Of a stretch of 37,038 nucleotides of DNA, positions 25,554 through 33,300 are shown piece after piece (the stretch's first letter is position 1; every line of letters begins with the position of its first letter). Source of the DNA: Acidaminobacter sp. (GTDB taxonomy: Bacteria; Bacillota; Clostridia; Peptostreptococcales; Acidaminobacteraceae); NCBI RefSeq assembly GCF_030247605.1, contig NZ_JAOTSB010000029.1, positions 1-37,038 on the forward strand. Reading direction: 5' to 3'. The position numbers were made by a program, and so were the translations under genes. The notes under the pieces are model-generated. The model was given only the letters and a program-made list of their open reading frames with translations. It did not search any database and had not been told where the DNA came from.

Positions 25554-27470
25554 CTACTCTTCCAGGTGCTCTGTCCAGCGCTCATAAAGAACTTCAATCT
25601 CCGCCTTCAGCTGTTCACTGGTTTCTGTCAAGTTGAGAAGGGTTTGATGATCTTGGGAAATGCTGACGTCACACATTTTCTGTTCGATCTCGTGCAGCTC
25701 GTTTTCCAGCTCGTGCAGCCTCGCTTCGAGGTTTTGAAGGTCGCGTTTTTTAGCGCGTTCCTCCGAGAGTTTCTCCTTTTCCCTTCGCCGTTCTTCCTTC
25801 TGGCGCGTCTTATTGACTATAGTCTGATCAGGCTCGTTTTCCAACTTTTGATTGGTGGCGAGCTTTTCCTTGTAATCATCGTAATTCCCCAGATACAGTG
25901 TCGTACCGTCCGCCTTCAGTTCCACCAGTCTATTGCAGAGCCTGTTCAGGAAGTAGCGGTCGTGTGAAATGGTGATAATGGTGCCTTCGTAATTTTCCAG
26001 CGCCGACTCCAGTGCCTCTTTGGATTGGATGTCCAAGTGATTGGTAGGCTCGTCCAAGAGAAGGAGATTGGCTTCCGAGAGCATGAGCTTTAACAGCGAT
26101 AATCGGCCGCGCTCTCCGCCACTGAGCTGTGAGACGAGTTTATAGACGTCATCCCCAAAGAAGAGGAACGCGCCGAGTAAAGTGCGAATCTCTGTCAGGT
26201 CGAGCTTAGGGTCAGCGTCAGAGATTTCTTCCAACAGACTGTTGCCGGGATTCAAATTGGACTGTTCCTGGTCATAAAGCCCAACCTCGACTTTGTGTCC
26301 CAGCTTATAATAGCCTGCGTCCGGCTCGACTTTACCACAGAGAATGTTAAAAAGCGTCGTCTTGCCTATGCCGTTCGCGCCAATCAGCCCCACACGGTCC
26401 CCACGGTAAACAAAGAGCTCGGCATTATTGAAAATGCTTCTGCCGCCATAGGACTTCGCCAGCCCCTCAGCCGCCAAGACATCTTCGCCGCTCTGAATCC
26501 GCTGAGTCAGATTGAGCCGAGTCCGGCGGTGATCCTCTGTGGGCTTGTCAATGCGGTCCACTTTTTCAAGGAGCTTCTCCCGGCTTCTCGCCCGCTTGGC
26601 CAGCTTTTCTGTCCCGTGCTGCTTAAAGCGCCGGATCATCTCCTCCTGACGCTCGATTTCGCGCTGCTGCTTTTCAAACGCCTTCATTTCGACCTCAAAC
26701 CGCTTGCGCTTCTCACGGGCATAGTCGCTGTAAAGCCCGGGATATTCCGTGAGCTTGCCGTTTTCGATCTCATAAATTTTGTTGACCAGCTGATCGAGAA
26801 AATAGCGGTCGTGGGAAATGATCATCATGGTGCCCGGATAGCTCTTCAGGTAGTTTTCAAGCCAGGCGCAGGCGTCTATGTCCAAGTGGTTCGTTGGTTC
26901 GTCCAGCAGGAGCAGCTCCGGCTTCTTTAAGAGAAGTCTGCCGATGCTCAGCCGTGACTTCTGCCCGCCCGAAAGCTCATTCAGATCTCTTCCGAACTCC
27001 GATTCCTCAAAACCAAGACCTCTCAAAACACCCTTGACTTCGCTCCTAAACGTATAGCCGCCATCTTTTTCGAAGGACTCAAGTTTATGTGAATACTCCT
27101 CTAACCGCTTTTCGTTGACGCTTATGTCCTTTGGATCCGCGTCCGCGATGTCATGCTCAAGGGCGCGCAGCGCCTCCTCGCGGGCAAGCATCTCCGAAAA
27201 AATGGACATGGCATAATCCAATAGGGTCTGTGAGCTGGAGGAGGGCACGATCTGTTCCAGATAGCCAATCTCAGTATCCTTTGCCCGGTAGAGTGTGCCG
27301 CTGTCACTGGTGATCTGACCTGTCAGAATCTTGAACAGCGTCGTCTTCCCGGCGCCATTGCGCCCGATCAGGCCTACTCGATCGCCTTGAGACATTGTAA
27401 AGGAGATGTCCTCAATGATTCGGTCAACACCGTAATATTTTGTCAAACTGTTGCATGATAATGCTATCAA
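25554..27470 (-). CDS. ydiF: ABC-F ATPase (YdiF-like)
   Basis: 638 residues with two ABC domains in one chain and no membrane segment, which defines ABC-F. Domain 1 has G-R-N-G-A-G-K-T-T near 37-45, L-S-G-G-Q-K-S-R and L-L-L-L-D-E-P-T-N-H-L-D. Domain 2 has G-A-N-G-I-G-K-T-T, L-S-G-G-E-R-G-R and a second D-E-P-T-N-H-L-D. The linker is charged (about 230-310), and the last 90 or so residues form a coiled coil rich in E, K and R. ABC-F proteins act on the ribosome, either easing stalls or giving antibiotic protection. The start is TTG, 8 nt after GGAG, giving M-I-A-L-S as usual for the family. Position next to rex matches B. subtilis ydiF, though here the strand is reversed. Confidence 0.93.
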   Translation of the reverse strand: MIALSCNSLTKYYGVDRIIEDISFTMSQGDRVGLIGRNGAGKTTLFKILTGQITSDSGTLYRAKDTEIGYLEQIVPSSSSQTLLDYAMSIFSEMLAREEALRALEHDIADADPKDISVNEKRLEEYSHKLESFEKDGGYTFRSEVKGVLRGLGFEESEFGRDLNELSGGQKSRLSIGRLLLKKPELLLLDEPTNHLDIDACAWLENYLKSYPGTMMIISHDRYFLDQLVNKIYEIENGKLTEYPGLYSDYAREKRKRFEVEMKAFEKQQREIERQEEMIRRFKQHGTEKLAKRARSREKLLEKVDRIDKPTEDHRRTRLNLTQRIQSGEDVLAAEGLAKSYGGRSIFNNAELFVYRGDRVGLIGANGIGKTTLFNILCGKVEPDAGYYKLGHKVEVGLYDQEQSNLNPGNSLLEEISDADPKLDLTEIRTLLGAFLFFGDDVYKLVSQLSGGERGRLSLLKLMLSEANLLLLDEPTNHLDIQSKEALESALENYEGTIITISHDRYFLNRLCNRLVELKADGTTLYLGNYDDYKEKLATNQKLENEPDQTIVNKTRQKEERRREKEKLSEERAKKRDLQNLEARLHELENELHEIEQKMCDVSISQDHQTLLNLTETSEQLKAEIEVLYERWTEHLEE

Positions 27471-27632
27471 ACTAACCGCTCCATTCTGGTGAATCGTTCT
27501 TGAAAATCATTTTATCATATTCGACAGCAGCGTAGCTTTGGATGATAGAAAAAAGCACAGAAAAAGATAGTTCCGCCGATGAGTAAGCGTTCATGACCAA
27601 AAAGAACATATTTAGGCAGCGTGCGACTTGAA

Positions 27633-27673
27633 TTGTTATTAAATTGACATAGAGAACTTATGAATGGTATAAT
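27633..27673 (+). promoter_or_regulatory. rex promoter with a Rex-like operator
   Basis: TTGACA (27644-27649), an 18-bp spacer and TATAAT (27668-27673) with an extended TGG. TTGTTAT-N4-TTGACAT (27633-27650) resembles the clostridial Rex site TTGTTAA-N4-TTAACAA with three mismatches and covers the -35. This suggests that Rex represses its own gene. Confidence 0.6.
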
Positions 27674-27709
27674 TTTTCATAAGAGTTAAAAGGATGTGAG
27701 GATAGAGTT

Positions 27710-28339
27710 ATGACATCAAATCAGAACATTTCAATGGCCGTTATACGAAGACTGCCTAAATACCACCGTTACTTAAGAGAATTGCTCGACAAAGATGTCA
27801 AGAGGATCTCTTCGAAAGAACTTAGTGAGATCATTGGATTCACTGCATCCCAAATTCGTCAGGATCTTAATAATTTTGGCGGCTTCGGACAACAAGGTTA
27901 TGGTTACAACGTTGAGGATCTGTACAGTGAGATCGGAAAAATTCTGGGTCTGACCAAAACCTATAACACTATAATCATAGGCGCTGGTAATTTGGGGCAG
28001 GCACTCGCAAACTATGCGAGTTTCGCAAGATTTGGCTTTAATCTCGTTGGGATTTTTGACGTAAATCCTAAGGTAATCGGATTGAAGATAAATGATGTTG
28101 AAGTTCGGGATATGGATGATCTTAAAGCCTTCGCCAGTGAAACGCCTATTGATATCGCCTACATATGCACCAGCCGCGCGGGTGCGCAGGATGTTGCAGA
28201 TGCTCTGATGGCGTGCAAGATCAAGGCAGTTTGGAACTTTGCGCCGGTTGACCTCAGAGTGGATGACGACGTCGTCGTGGAAAACGTCCATCTCATCGAC
28301 AACCTGCTGACCCTGACTTATTTTGTGAAAGAGCAATAA
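27710..28339 (+). CDS. rex: redox-sensing transcriptional repressor Rex
   Basis: 209 residues. The N-terminal winged helix contains R-I-S-S-K-E-L-S-E-I-I-G-F-T-A-S-Q-I-R-Q-D-L-N-N-F-G-G-F-G-Q-Q-G-Y-G-Y. The Rossmann domain has I-G-A-G-N-L-G-Q-A-L-A-N-Y near residue 88, and N-F-A-P-V-D-L lies near the end. Rex binds DNA when NAD+ is high and leaves it when NADH rises, which turns on fermentative genes. It is a likely regulator of the neighbouring thiolase. GTGAGGAT precedes the ATG. It has its own promoter and terminator. Confidence 0.97.
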   Translation: MTSNQNISMAVIRRLPKYHRYLRELLDKDVKRISSKELSEIIGFTASQIRQDLNNFGGFGQQGYGYNVEDLYSEIGKILGLTKTYNTIIIGAGNLGQALANYASFARFGFNLVGIFDVNPKVIGLKINDVEVRDMDDLKAFASETPIDIAYICTSRAGAQDVADALMACKIKAVWNFAPVDLRVDDDVVVENVHLIDNLLTLTYFVKEQ

Positions 28340-28356
28340 TTAAGAAGCATAGGATT

Positions 28357-28380
28357 GCCCGGCGACAGCCGGGCTTTTTT
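28357..28380 (+). terminator. rex terminator
   Basis: GCCCGGC (28357-28363) pairs with GCCGGGC (28368-28374), the loop is four bases, and six T follow. Confidence 0.92.
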
Positions 28381-28415
28381 ATTGCTGCAAGGCCGCTTGA
28401 AAGACGTGGAAGAAC

Positions 28416-28427
28416 GTGTCTGACACC
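28416..28427. repeat. GTGTCTGACACC palindrome
   Basis: A short palindrome with the same core as the inverted repeat at 24041-24067. It lies between the rex terminator and the thiolase promoter. Confidence 0.4.
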
Positions 28428-28460
28428 AGATGCCACACACAACGCCTCCATTTAAGCATT

Positions 28461-28514
28461 GGAATTGTTAATAAAATAACGAATCGTTAACATTCCAACA
28501 AATAAGTGTATAAT
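28461..28514 (+). promoter_or_regulatory. thiolase promoter with overlapping operator candidates
   Basis: TTAACA (28487-28492), a 16-bp spacer and TATAAT (28509-28514). Upstream, TTGTTAA-N4-ATAACGA (28465-28482) matches the Rex site with two mismatches. A wider imperfect dyad, GGAATTGTTAA ... GTTAACATTCC (28461-28496), covers the -35 and could bind Rex or the MarR protein encoded downstream. Confidence 0.6.
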
Positions 28515-28558
28515 GTGATTGGGTAAACATGGGGTCGATTTATACAAGGAGGATTCTT

Positions 28559-29737
28559 ATGAAAGAAGTTGTCATTGTCAGTGCGGTTCGTACACCGGTA
28601 GGGTCATTCGGGGGCTCACTAAAAGACGTTACACCTATGGATCTTGGCGCGCTCGTCATCCGTGAAGCGATTGCCAGGGCAGGTGTAGCCGTTGAATCCG
28701 TGGACGAGGTGCTCTTTGGCTGTGTACTTCAAGCCGGTTACGGGCAGGGCGTCGCCAGACAGGCGGCTCTAAAGGCTGGTCTCCCGGACAGTGTTCCTGC
28801 TTCAACGATCAATATGATTTGCGGCTCAGGACTTAAAACCGTTTCCATGGCCGCCCTCAGCATCATGGCAGGCCAAAATGACGTCGTCATAGCCGGTGGT
28901 ACAGAAAATATGAGTATGGCACCTTATCTGCTGCCGTCCGGACGCTGGGGGCAGCGCATGGGCGACGGCAAAACTTATGACGTCATGGTCAATGATGGGC
29001 TTTGGTGTGCTTTTAATGATTATCACATGGGGGTCACTGCTGAAAATTTAGCATCTCAGTATGAGATTTCCAAAGAAGCGCAGGATGCATTCGCTGCAGA
29101 AAGTCAGCGACGCGCCTTCGAAGCCCGCGAAAGCGGACGTTTTGACGAGGAAATCATACCTGTTCCAATTCCGCAGAAAAAAGGCGATCCTGTATTGTTT
29201 TCAAGAGATGAATACATTAGGGAAGGTGCCACCTTTGAAAGTATGTCCAAATTGCGTCCTGCGTTTAAAAAAGACGGCACGGTTACGGCGGGCAACGCGT
29301 CAGGCATCAACGACGGCGCGGCAGCTTTGGTGCTGATGAGTAAAGACAAGGCGGACGAGCTTGGGCTCACACCTTTGGCAGTCATCAAATCATTTGCCTC
29401 AGCGGGTGTTGATCCATCGGTCATGGGTATAGGACCGGTTCCGGCGGTGCGCAAGGCACTCCAAAAAGCACAGCTGACAGTTGAACAGCTGGATGTGATC
29501 GAGGCAAATGAAGCCTTCGCTTCTCAGGCGCTTTCTGTCATGAAAGAGCTCCAGCTTCCGGCAGATAAAACCAATGTCAACGGCGGCGCAATTGCGATTG
29601 GCCATCCAATTGGAGCCAGTGGCGCTCGAATTCTCGTCACACTGCTTCACGAAATGAAGCGCAGAGATGCAAAATTAGGCCTTGCCACGCTTTGTATCGG
29701 CGGCGGTATGGGTGAAGCCCTGATTGTGGGGCGTTAG
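28559..29737 (+). CDS. thlA: acetyl-CoA C-acetyltransferase (thiolase)
   Basis: 392 residues from ATG 28559, which follows AGGAGG; the upstream in-frame extension overlaps the leader and is rejected. The catalytic cysteine lies in N-M-I-C-G-S-G-L-K (near residue 88), the histidine in [14 protein letters not shown] and the second cysteine in C-I-G-G-G-M-G. These are the biosynthetic thiolase motifs. The enzyme joins two acetyl-CoA into acetoacetyl-CoA, the first step to butyrate. With ctfAB elsewhere in the window it suggests C4 acid metabolism. The marR gene begins 9 bp after its stop. Confidence 0.97.
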   Translation: MKEVVIVSAVRTPVGSFGGSLKDVTPMDLGALVIREAIARAGVAVESVDEVLFGCVLQAGYGQGVARQAALKAGLPDSVPASTINMICGSGLKTVSMAALSIMAGQNDVVIAGGTENMSMAPYLLPSGRWGQRMGDGKTYDVMVNDGLWCAFNDYHMGVTAENLASQYEISKEAQDAFAAESQRRAFEARESGRFDEEIIPVPIPQKKGDPVLFSRDEYIREGATFESMSKLRPAFKKDGTVTAGNASGINDGAAALVLMSKDKADELGLTPLAVIKSFASAGVDPSVMGIGPVPAVRKALQKAQLTVEQLDVIEANEAFASQALSVMKELQLPADKTNVNGGAIAIGHPIGASGARILVTLLHEMKRRDAKLGLATLCIGGGMGEALIVGR

Positions 29738-29746
29738 GATAAAACT

Positions 29747-30199
29747 ATGAATTCTTATAGACTCTCCATAGAGCGCATGATTGAGAAAATCATATCCAAA
29801 GTCCTGCGCTACGACCGAATGTCATTTCCGCTGGACGACCAACAGCATAAAGTGACGCTGATTGAACTGTGGCTTTTGAAGGAGCTTCAGCGTCAGGCGC
29901 TCTCCATCCAGGAAATCGCAGAGCGATTTGATCTGAGCCGCGACTTGGTCTCCAGGAGTGTGGAGCGGCTGGAAAGGCTCGGATTGGTCGACAAGGACGT
30001 ATCCCGGGAGGACAAGAGGATTCGCCGTATTGGGCTGAATGATATTGGAAACCGGGCGCTTGAAAGCTGGCAGAGTCATGAGAAGGAATACCTGGATTAT
30101 GTTCTGGGAGAAATGACAGTCAACGAACAGAAGGCGGTTCTGAAGTTTTTGAGTCGTATGAATCAGCTGACGGTTGGAAAGTACGATCTGCACGATTAA
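29747..30199 (+). CDS. MarR-family transcriptional regulator
   Basis: 150 residues. A winged helix lies at about 45-105: L-S-I-Q-E-I-A-E-R-F-D-L-S-R-D-L-V-S-R-S-V-E-R-L-E-R-L-G-L-V, then a wing with D-K-R-I-R-R-I-G-L. It is flanked by dimerisation helices. AGGA lies 8 nt before ATG and only 9 bp separates it from thlA, so the two are co-transcribed. It may respond to an acyl-CoA or phenolic ligand and act on the thlA promoter; this is inference. A terminator shared with the opposing ferredoxin gene follows. Confidence 0.92.
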   Translation: MNSYRLSIERMIEKIISKVLRYDRMSFPLDDQQHKVTLIELWLLKELQRQALSIQEIAERFDLSRDLVSRSVERLERLGLVDKDVSREDKRIRRIGLNDIGNRALESWQSHEKEYLDYVLGEMTVNEQKAVLKFLSRMNQLTVGKYDLHD

Positions 30200-30202
30200 A
30201 AG

Positions 30203-30285
30203 AAAAAGCAGCGGGAAAATGGCAGCGACAAGGAAGTCGGAGAACGACTTCCACTGCACCTATTTCCCACTGCTTTACTTTTTTT
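30203..30285. terminator. bidirectional terminator between marR and ferredoxin
   Basis: An outer stem (AAAGCAG-GGGAAA at 30205-30217 with TTTCCC-CTGCTTT at 30263-30276) encloses an 8-bp hairpin GGAAGTCG/CGACTTCC (30232-30252). A-rich and T-rich flanks serve both strands. Confidence 0.8.
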
Positions 30286-30300
30286 CTTTTGCTCTATGCC

Positions 30301-30471
30301 TTACTCAGGCTTTGGAGCGTCAACCGGGCAAACGTTTGCGCAAGCGCCGCAATCGATGCAAGCTGAACCGTCGATAACGTAGATGGAATCACCTGCAGTA
30401 ATGCAGCTGACTGGGCACTCAGGCTCGCAAGCGCCGCAAGAAATACAAGAATCTTGAATTACATATGCCAT
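30301..30471 (-). CDS. 2[4Fe-4S] ferredoxin, clostridial type
   Basis: 56 residues. The two cluster motifs are C-I-S-C-G-A-C-E-P-E-C-P (cysteines 9, 12, 15, 19) and C-I-D-C-G-A-C-A-N-V-C-P (38, 41, 44, 48). An additional Cys23 follows the first motif. The sequence closely follows Clostridium pasteurianum ferredoxin. It carries low-potential electrons between enzymes such as pyruvate:ferredoxin oxidoreductase, hydrogenase and Rnf or Bcd-Etf complexes. GAGGAGG lies 7 nt before ATG. A 6-bp hairpin (30498-30515) sits near the 5' end of the leader. Confidence 0.96.
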   Translation of the reverse strand: MAYVIQDSCISCGACEPECPVSCITAGDSIYVIDGSACIDCGACANVCPVDAPKPE

Positions 30472-30524
30472 TGGAGATCCTCCTCAAATATGTAGTTGCC
30501 GGTTTATTGACCGGCGATATCGAA

Positions 30525-30554
30525 ATTATATCTAGATCAGGAGGATCATAGCAA
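30525..30554 (-). promoter_or_regulatory. ferredoxin promoter
   Basis: On the minus strand: TTGCTA (30554-30549), an 18-bp spacer and TATAAT (30530-30525). The transcript would begin just before the GCCGGT/ACCGGC hairpin. Confidence 0.6.
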
Positions 30555-30590
30555 TGAAAAAAGGAAAAAAATAAAGAAAACTAGCTAATC

Positions 30591-30609
30591 AAAAATGATT
30601 ATCATTATA
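30591..30609. promoter_or_regulatory. Fur-box-like sequence
   Basis: The core AATGAT-T-ATCATT (30594-30606) is a perfect dyad, and the 19-mer matches the classical Fur site at 15 of 19 positions. It lies about 37 bp upstream of the ferredoxin -35 and about 75 bp upstream of the next plus-strand promoter. Confidence 0.45.
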
Positions 30610-30683
30610 TTGTAACTAACTCGCGCCTATTCCATAGGTAAACATAAAAATGAGGCATGAGATAAACTGAAGCCATGACTTTC

Positions 30684-30692
30684 TGATATAAT
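30684..30692 (+). promoter_or_regulatory. extended -10 promoter of the P-loop/Asp23-like gene
   Basis: TGA-TATAAT (30684-30692) with no clear -35; about 90 bp before the start codon. Confidence 0.5.
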
Positions 30693-30781
30693 AAGAGTGA
30701 TTTCAAGTTCAAACAATGCCGTGATCGGGCAGCGCAGTTATATTAGAGCCAAGTGATGCGGGTTCTTCAGGAGTGATGATA

Positions 30782-31609
30782 ATGAAAGTTTATGCACTCG
30801 TTGGCAGCAGTGGAACAGGTAAAAGCCATCAGGCCATGCATGTGGCCCATGATTATGGCATTCAGTATATTATTGACGATGGTTTGTTGATTGGCGATTC
30901 AAAACGCCTCGCAGGAAAATCCGCCAAACGTGAAGATACTAAAATGGCGGCGGTGAAGCGGGCGATCTTTTTTCACCGCGACCATCGGCAAGAAGTCAGG
31001 GAAGCTATTGAGCGCTTGAAGCCGAGCACCTTAATGATTTTGGGAACTTCTGACAGAATGGTGGAGAATATTGCGGAAAATCTGGGCCTTCACGGGATCG
31101 ACGAATGGATTCGAATAGAGGACGTATCGACACCAAATGACATTCAAATGGCGAAAAATCAGCGGGAAAAATTTGGGAAGCACATCATTCCGCTGCCTTC
31201 TGTTGAGGTGAAACGGGACTTCAGCGGCTATTTCCTGGACGCGGTCAAGACCATTATTCGCCGGCGGGATCATTCAACGGTCGTCGGTGAGAAGACCGTG
31301 GTCAGGCCAACCTTCAGCTATTTGGGAAAATTCAGCGTGTCCAACAAGGTGCTCGCGCAGATCGCCGAGTACGCCTCTGAAGAGGTTCCTTTAGTGCACT
31401 CTGCAGATAAAACCAGAGTCATTGAATTAGGCGACGGGCTCGAGATTCACGTGGAATTGGAACTTAAGCCTCCATACCGTATGATTGAGACTGCGACAGC
31501 GGTGCAGCAACATGTGGCGGAGGCAGTTGAAGAAATGACGAGAATACAGGTCATCAAAGTTTTGGTCTACATAAAAAGTTTGAAAATTCAGACCGAAACC
31601 TTGTATTGA
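30782..31609 (+). CDS. P-loop ATPase with C-terminal Asp23-like domain
   Basis: 275 residues from ATG 30782, 8 nt after AGGAG; GTG 30773 and ATG 30776 lie too close to that site. Residues 1-160 hold a P-loop domain with G-S-S-G-T-G-K-S-H near 8-16 and a possible Walker B, T-L-M-I-L-G-T-S-D. Residues about 185-270 resemble Asp23/Gls24: N-K-V-L-A-Q-I-A-E-Y-A-S, then V-I-E-L-G-D-G-L-E-I-H-V-E-L-E-L and V-Q-Q-H-V-A-E-A-V-E-E-M-T. Asp23 proteins are linked to cell-envelope stress in Gram-positive bacteria. The combined protein looks conserved in Clostridia, but I know of no assigned function. Confidence 0.8.
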   Translation: MKVYALVGSSGTGKSHQAMHVAHDYGIQYIIDDGLLIGDSKRLAGKSAKREDTKMAAVKRAIFFHRDHRQEVREAIERLKPSTLMILGTSDRMVENIAENLGLHGIDEWIRIEDVSTPNDIQMAKNQREKFGKHIIPLPSVEVKRDFSGYFLDAVKTIIRRRDHSTVVGEKTVVRPTFSYLGKFSVSNKVLAQIAEYASEEVPLVHSADKTRVIELGDGLEIHVELELKPPYRMIETATAVQQHVAEAVEEMTRIQVIKVLVYIKSLKIQTETLY

Positions 31610-31633
31610 CACTGTCTGCGGATGTGTTAAAAT
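31606..31633 (+). promoter_or_regulatory. glutamate dehydrogenase promoter
   Basis: TTGACA (31606-31611), a 16-bp spacer and TAAAAT (31628-31633). A second -10 (TATAAT 31736-31741) without a -35 would give a shorter leader. Confidence 0.65.
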
Positions 31634-31741
31634 GGCAGTGTGAGAATGTTTAAATTATAACAATAAATGAATTTTAATAATTAATGATTCAATTTCGCTA
31701 CAAAAAATGAAAAACACATGACGATTCAACAATTTTATAAT

Positions 31742-31868
31742 ATGGTCGGAACTGCTATATGCAACTGCAATCTGGGTAGTCAAGCAAGCCAGTCTTCTGA
31801 AGGCGCAAGTCCAGGGGAAGGTCAGCGCATGTCACCAACAAGAATCTGGCGAGCTTCACAATAACAAG
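31742..31868 (+). promoter_or_regulatory. long leader of glutamate dehydrogenase, possible RNA control element
   Basis: From the first promoter the leader is about 240 nt. Its 3' half is GC-richer than the AT-rich first half. It contains CTGG/CCAG and GCGC/GCGC pairings and the purine-rich CTGAAGGCGCAAG and CCAGGGGAAGG segments. I could not match it to a known riboswitch or T-box. Confidence 0.35.
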
Positions 31869-31887
31869 ATTTAAGGAGGCCAATAAA

Positions 31888-33147
31888 GTGGCAGAAAAAA
31901 CGTTAAATCCATTTGAAATCGCCCAGCAACAAGTTAAGGCAGCATGTGAAGTTCTTGGTGCGGAGCCGGCAGTTTACGAACTCCTGAAGCAGCCCCTCAG
32001 AGTCCTGGAAGTCAATTTCCCGGTTAAGATGGACGACGGCACTACGCGTATGTTCCAGGGTTTCAGATCTCAACATAATGATGCAGTTGGTCCTGCTAAG
32101 GGCGGCATCCGTTTCCACCAAGGCGTTACTTATGACGAAGTTAAAGCTCTTTCCATGTGGATGTCCTTCAAATGCGGCGTCGTAGGCATTCCTTACGGCG
32201 GCGGCAAAGGCGGCATCACAGTCGATCCTGCTACTTTGTCCCAAGGCGAACTTGAGAGAATGTCACGCGCTTACATTACAGCGATTGCTCCAATTATTGG
32301 AGAAAAGAAAGACATCCCTGCGCCGGACGTCAACACGAATGGCCAGATCATGTCTTGGATGGTAGACGAATACAGCAAGCTCAGAGGCGAAACCGTTCCT
32401 GGCGTCATCACCGGTAAGCCTGTCAACTTTGGCGGTTCCCTCGCAAGAAACGAAGCGACCGGTTACGGCGTTGCGCTCATGATGAGAGAATCCGCTAAAT
32501 ACCTCGGCATGAACCTCTCTGATCTCAAAGTCGCGATTCAGGGCTTTGGCAACGTGGGCAGCTTCGCAGCACTGTTCGCTCACCAGCTTGGCATTAAAGT
32601 TGTCGCAGTTTCCGACTTCTCTTGCACGCTCTTCAAAGAAGACGGCATTGATGTCGAAGCGCTCATGGCATACTCACTCAACGCGCCTAACAGATTCATC
32701 ACTGGCTTCGGACAGGGCACAACTGAACTCGACAGAAACGAAGTCTTCGGCGTTCAATGTGACATCTTCGCACCTTGCGCACTTGAGAACTCCATCACTA
32801 TGGACAATGTCGACAAGATTACAGCTCGCGTTGTCGTTGAAGGCGCTAACGGCCCTACAACTCCAGAAGCTGATAAAGCACTCTACGAGAGAGGCGTGCT
32901 CCTGATTCCTGACATCCTTGCAAACTCAGGCGGCGTTACAGTTTCTTACTTCGAGTGGGTACAGAACCTCATGAACTACTACTGGTCATTCGAGGAAGTT
33001 CAAGAGAAGCAAGAAGCGCTCATGGTCAAAGCGTTTAATGACATCATCACGATCAAAGAGAAATACAACATTGATGTCAGAAAATCAGCTTATGTTATGT
33101 CCATCAAGCGTATTGCTGACGCAATGAAAGTTCGCGGCTGGTACTAA
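31888..33147 (+). CDS. gdhA: NAD-type glutamate dehydrogenase
   Basis: 419 residues, the short hexameric class. GTG follows AGGAGG by 8 nt. Substrate-binding landmarks are G-P-A-K-G-G-I-R, P-Y-G-G-G-K-G-G and D-I-P-A-P-D-V-N-T-N. The NAD-binding loop is G-F-G-N-V-G-S near residue 215, ending in S-D-F, which with the family pattern favours NAD. N-S-G-G-V-T-V-S-Y-F-E-W is the usual closing motif. It oxidises glutamate to 2-oxoglutarate and ammonia, a central reaction in amino acid fermentation. Codon choice looks strongly biased (GGC, CTC, AAC), which suggests high expression. Confidence 0.97.
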   Translation: MAEKTLNPFEIAQQQVKAACEVLGAEPAVYELLKQPLRVLEVNFPVKMDDGTTRMFQGFRSQHNDAVGPAKGGIRFHQGVTYDEVKALSMWMSFKCGVVGIPYGGGKGGITVDPATLSQGELERMSRAYITAIAPIIGEKKDIPAPDVNTNGQIMSWMVDEYSKLRGETVPGVITGKPVNFGGSLARNEATGYGVALMMRESAKYLGMNLSDLKVAIQGFGNVGSFAALFAHQLGIKVVAVSDFSCTLFKEDGIDVEALMAYSLNAPNRFITGFGQGTTELDRNEVFGVQCDIFAPCALENSITMDNVDKITARVVVEGANGPTTPEADKALYERGVLLIPDILANSGGVTVSYFEWVQNLMNYYWSFEEVQEKQEALMVKAFNDIITIKEKYNIDVRKSAYVMSIKRIADAMKVRGWY

Positions 33148-33179
33148 TAGAACGAACTTAATTATATAACTGATTTAAG

Positions 33180-33223
33180 CGGTTCATGGTTTGCGCGCAT
33201 TGCAAATCATGAACCGTTTTTTT
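33180..33223 (+). terminator. gdhA terminator
   Basis: A 15-bp stem with one G-T pair (33180-33194 with 33202-33216), followed by seven T. Confidence 0.95.
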
Positions 33224-33232
33224 ATGTCCTTC

Positions 33233-33253
33233 ATTTATAGGAAACCTATAAAT
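33233..33253. promoter_or_regulatory. perfect dyad upstream of the sigma-54-like promoter
   Basis: ATTTATAGG (33233-33241), AAA, CCTATAAAT (33245-33253). The centre lies about 85 bp upstream of the start predicted from the -24/-12 site, a usual distance for an enhancer-binding protein. Confidence 0.5.
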
Positions 33254-33300
33254 GCGCCAGGGTAAACGGTCGTGAAGTTTTGTTTTTTTGAAGAATACAG

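Noticed and set aside
26295..26930. 211-codon plus-strand frame
   Set aside because: It is antisense to the ABC-F gene and mirrors its codons; no start signal.
30554..30574. Six-codon ORF (M-K-K-G-K-K) with a perfect AGGAGG site
   Set aside because: Too short to support; A-rich sequence upstream of a minus-strand promoter makes chance likely.
31742..31868. T-box or glycine riboswitch in the gdhA leader
   Set aside because: There is no GGGTGGNACCGCG T-box sequence, and only a short CTGAAGGCGCAAG segment faintly recalls the glycine aptamer.
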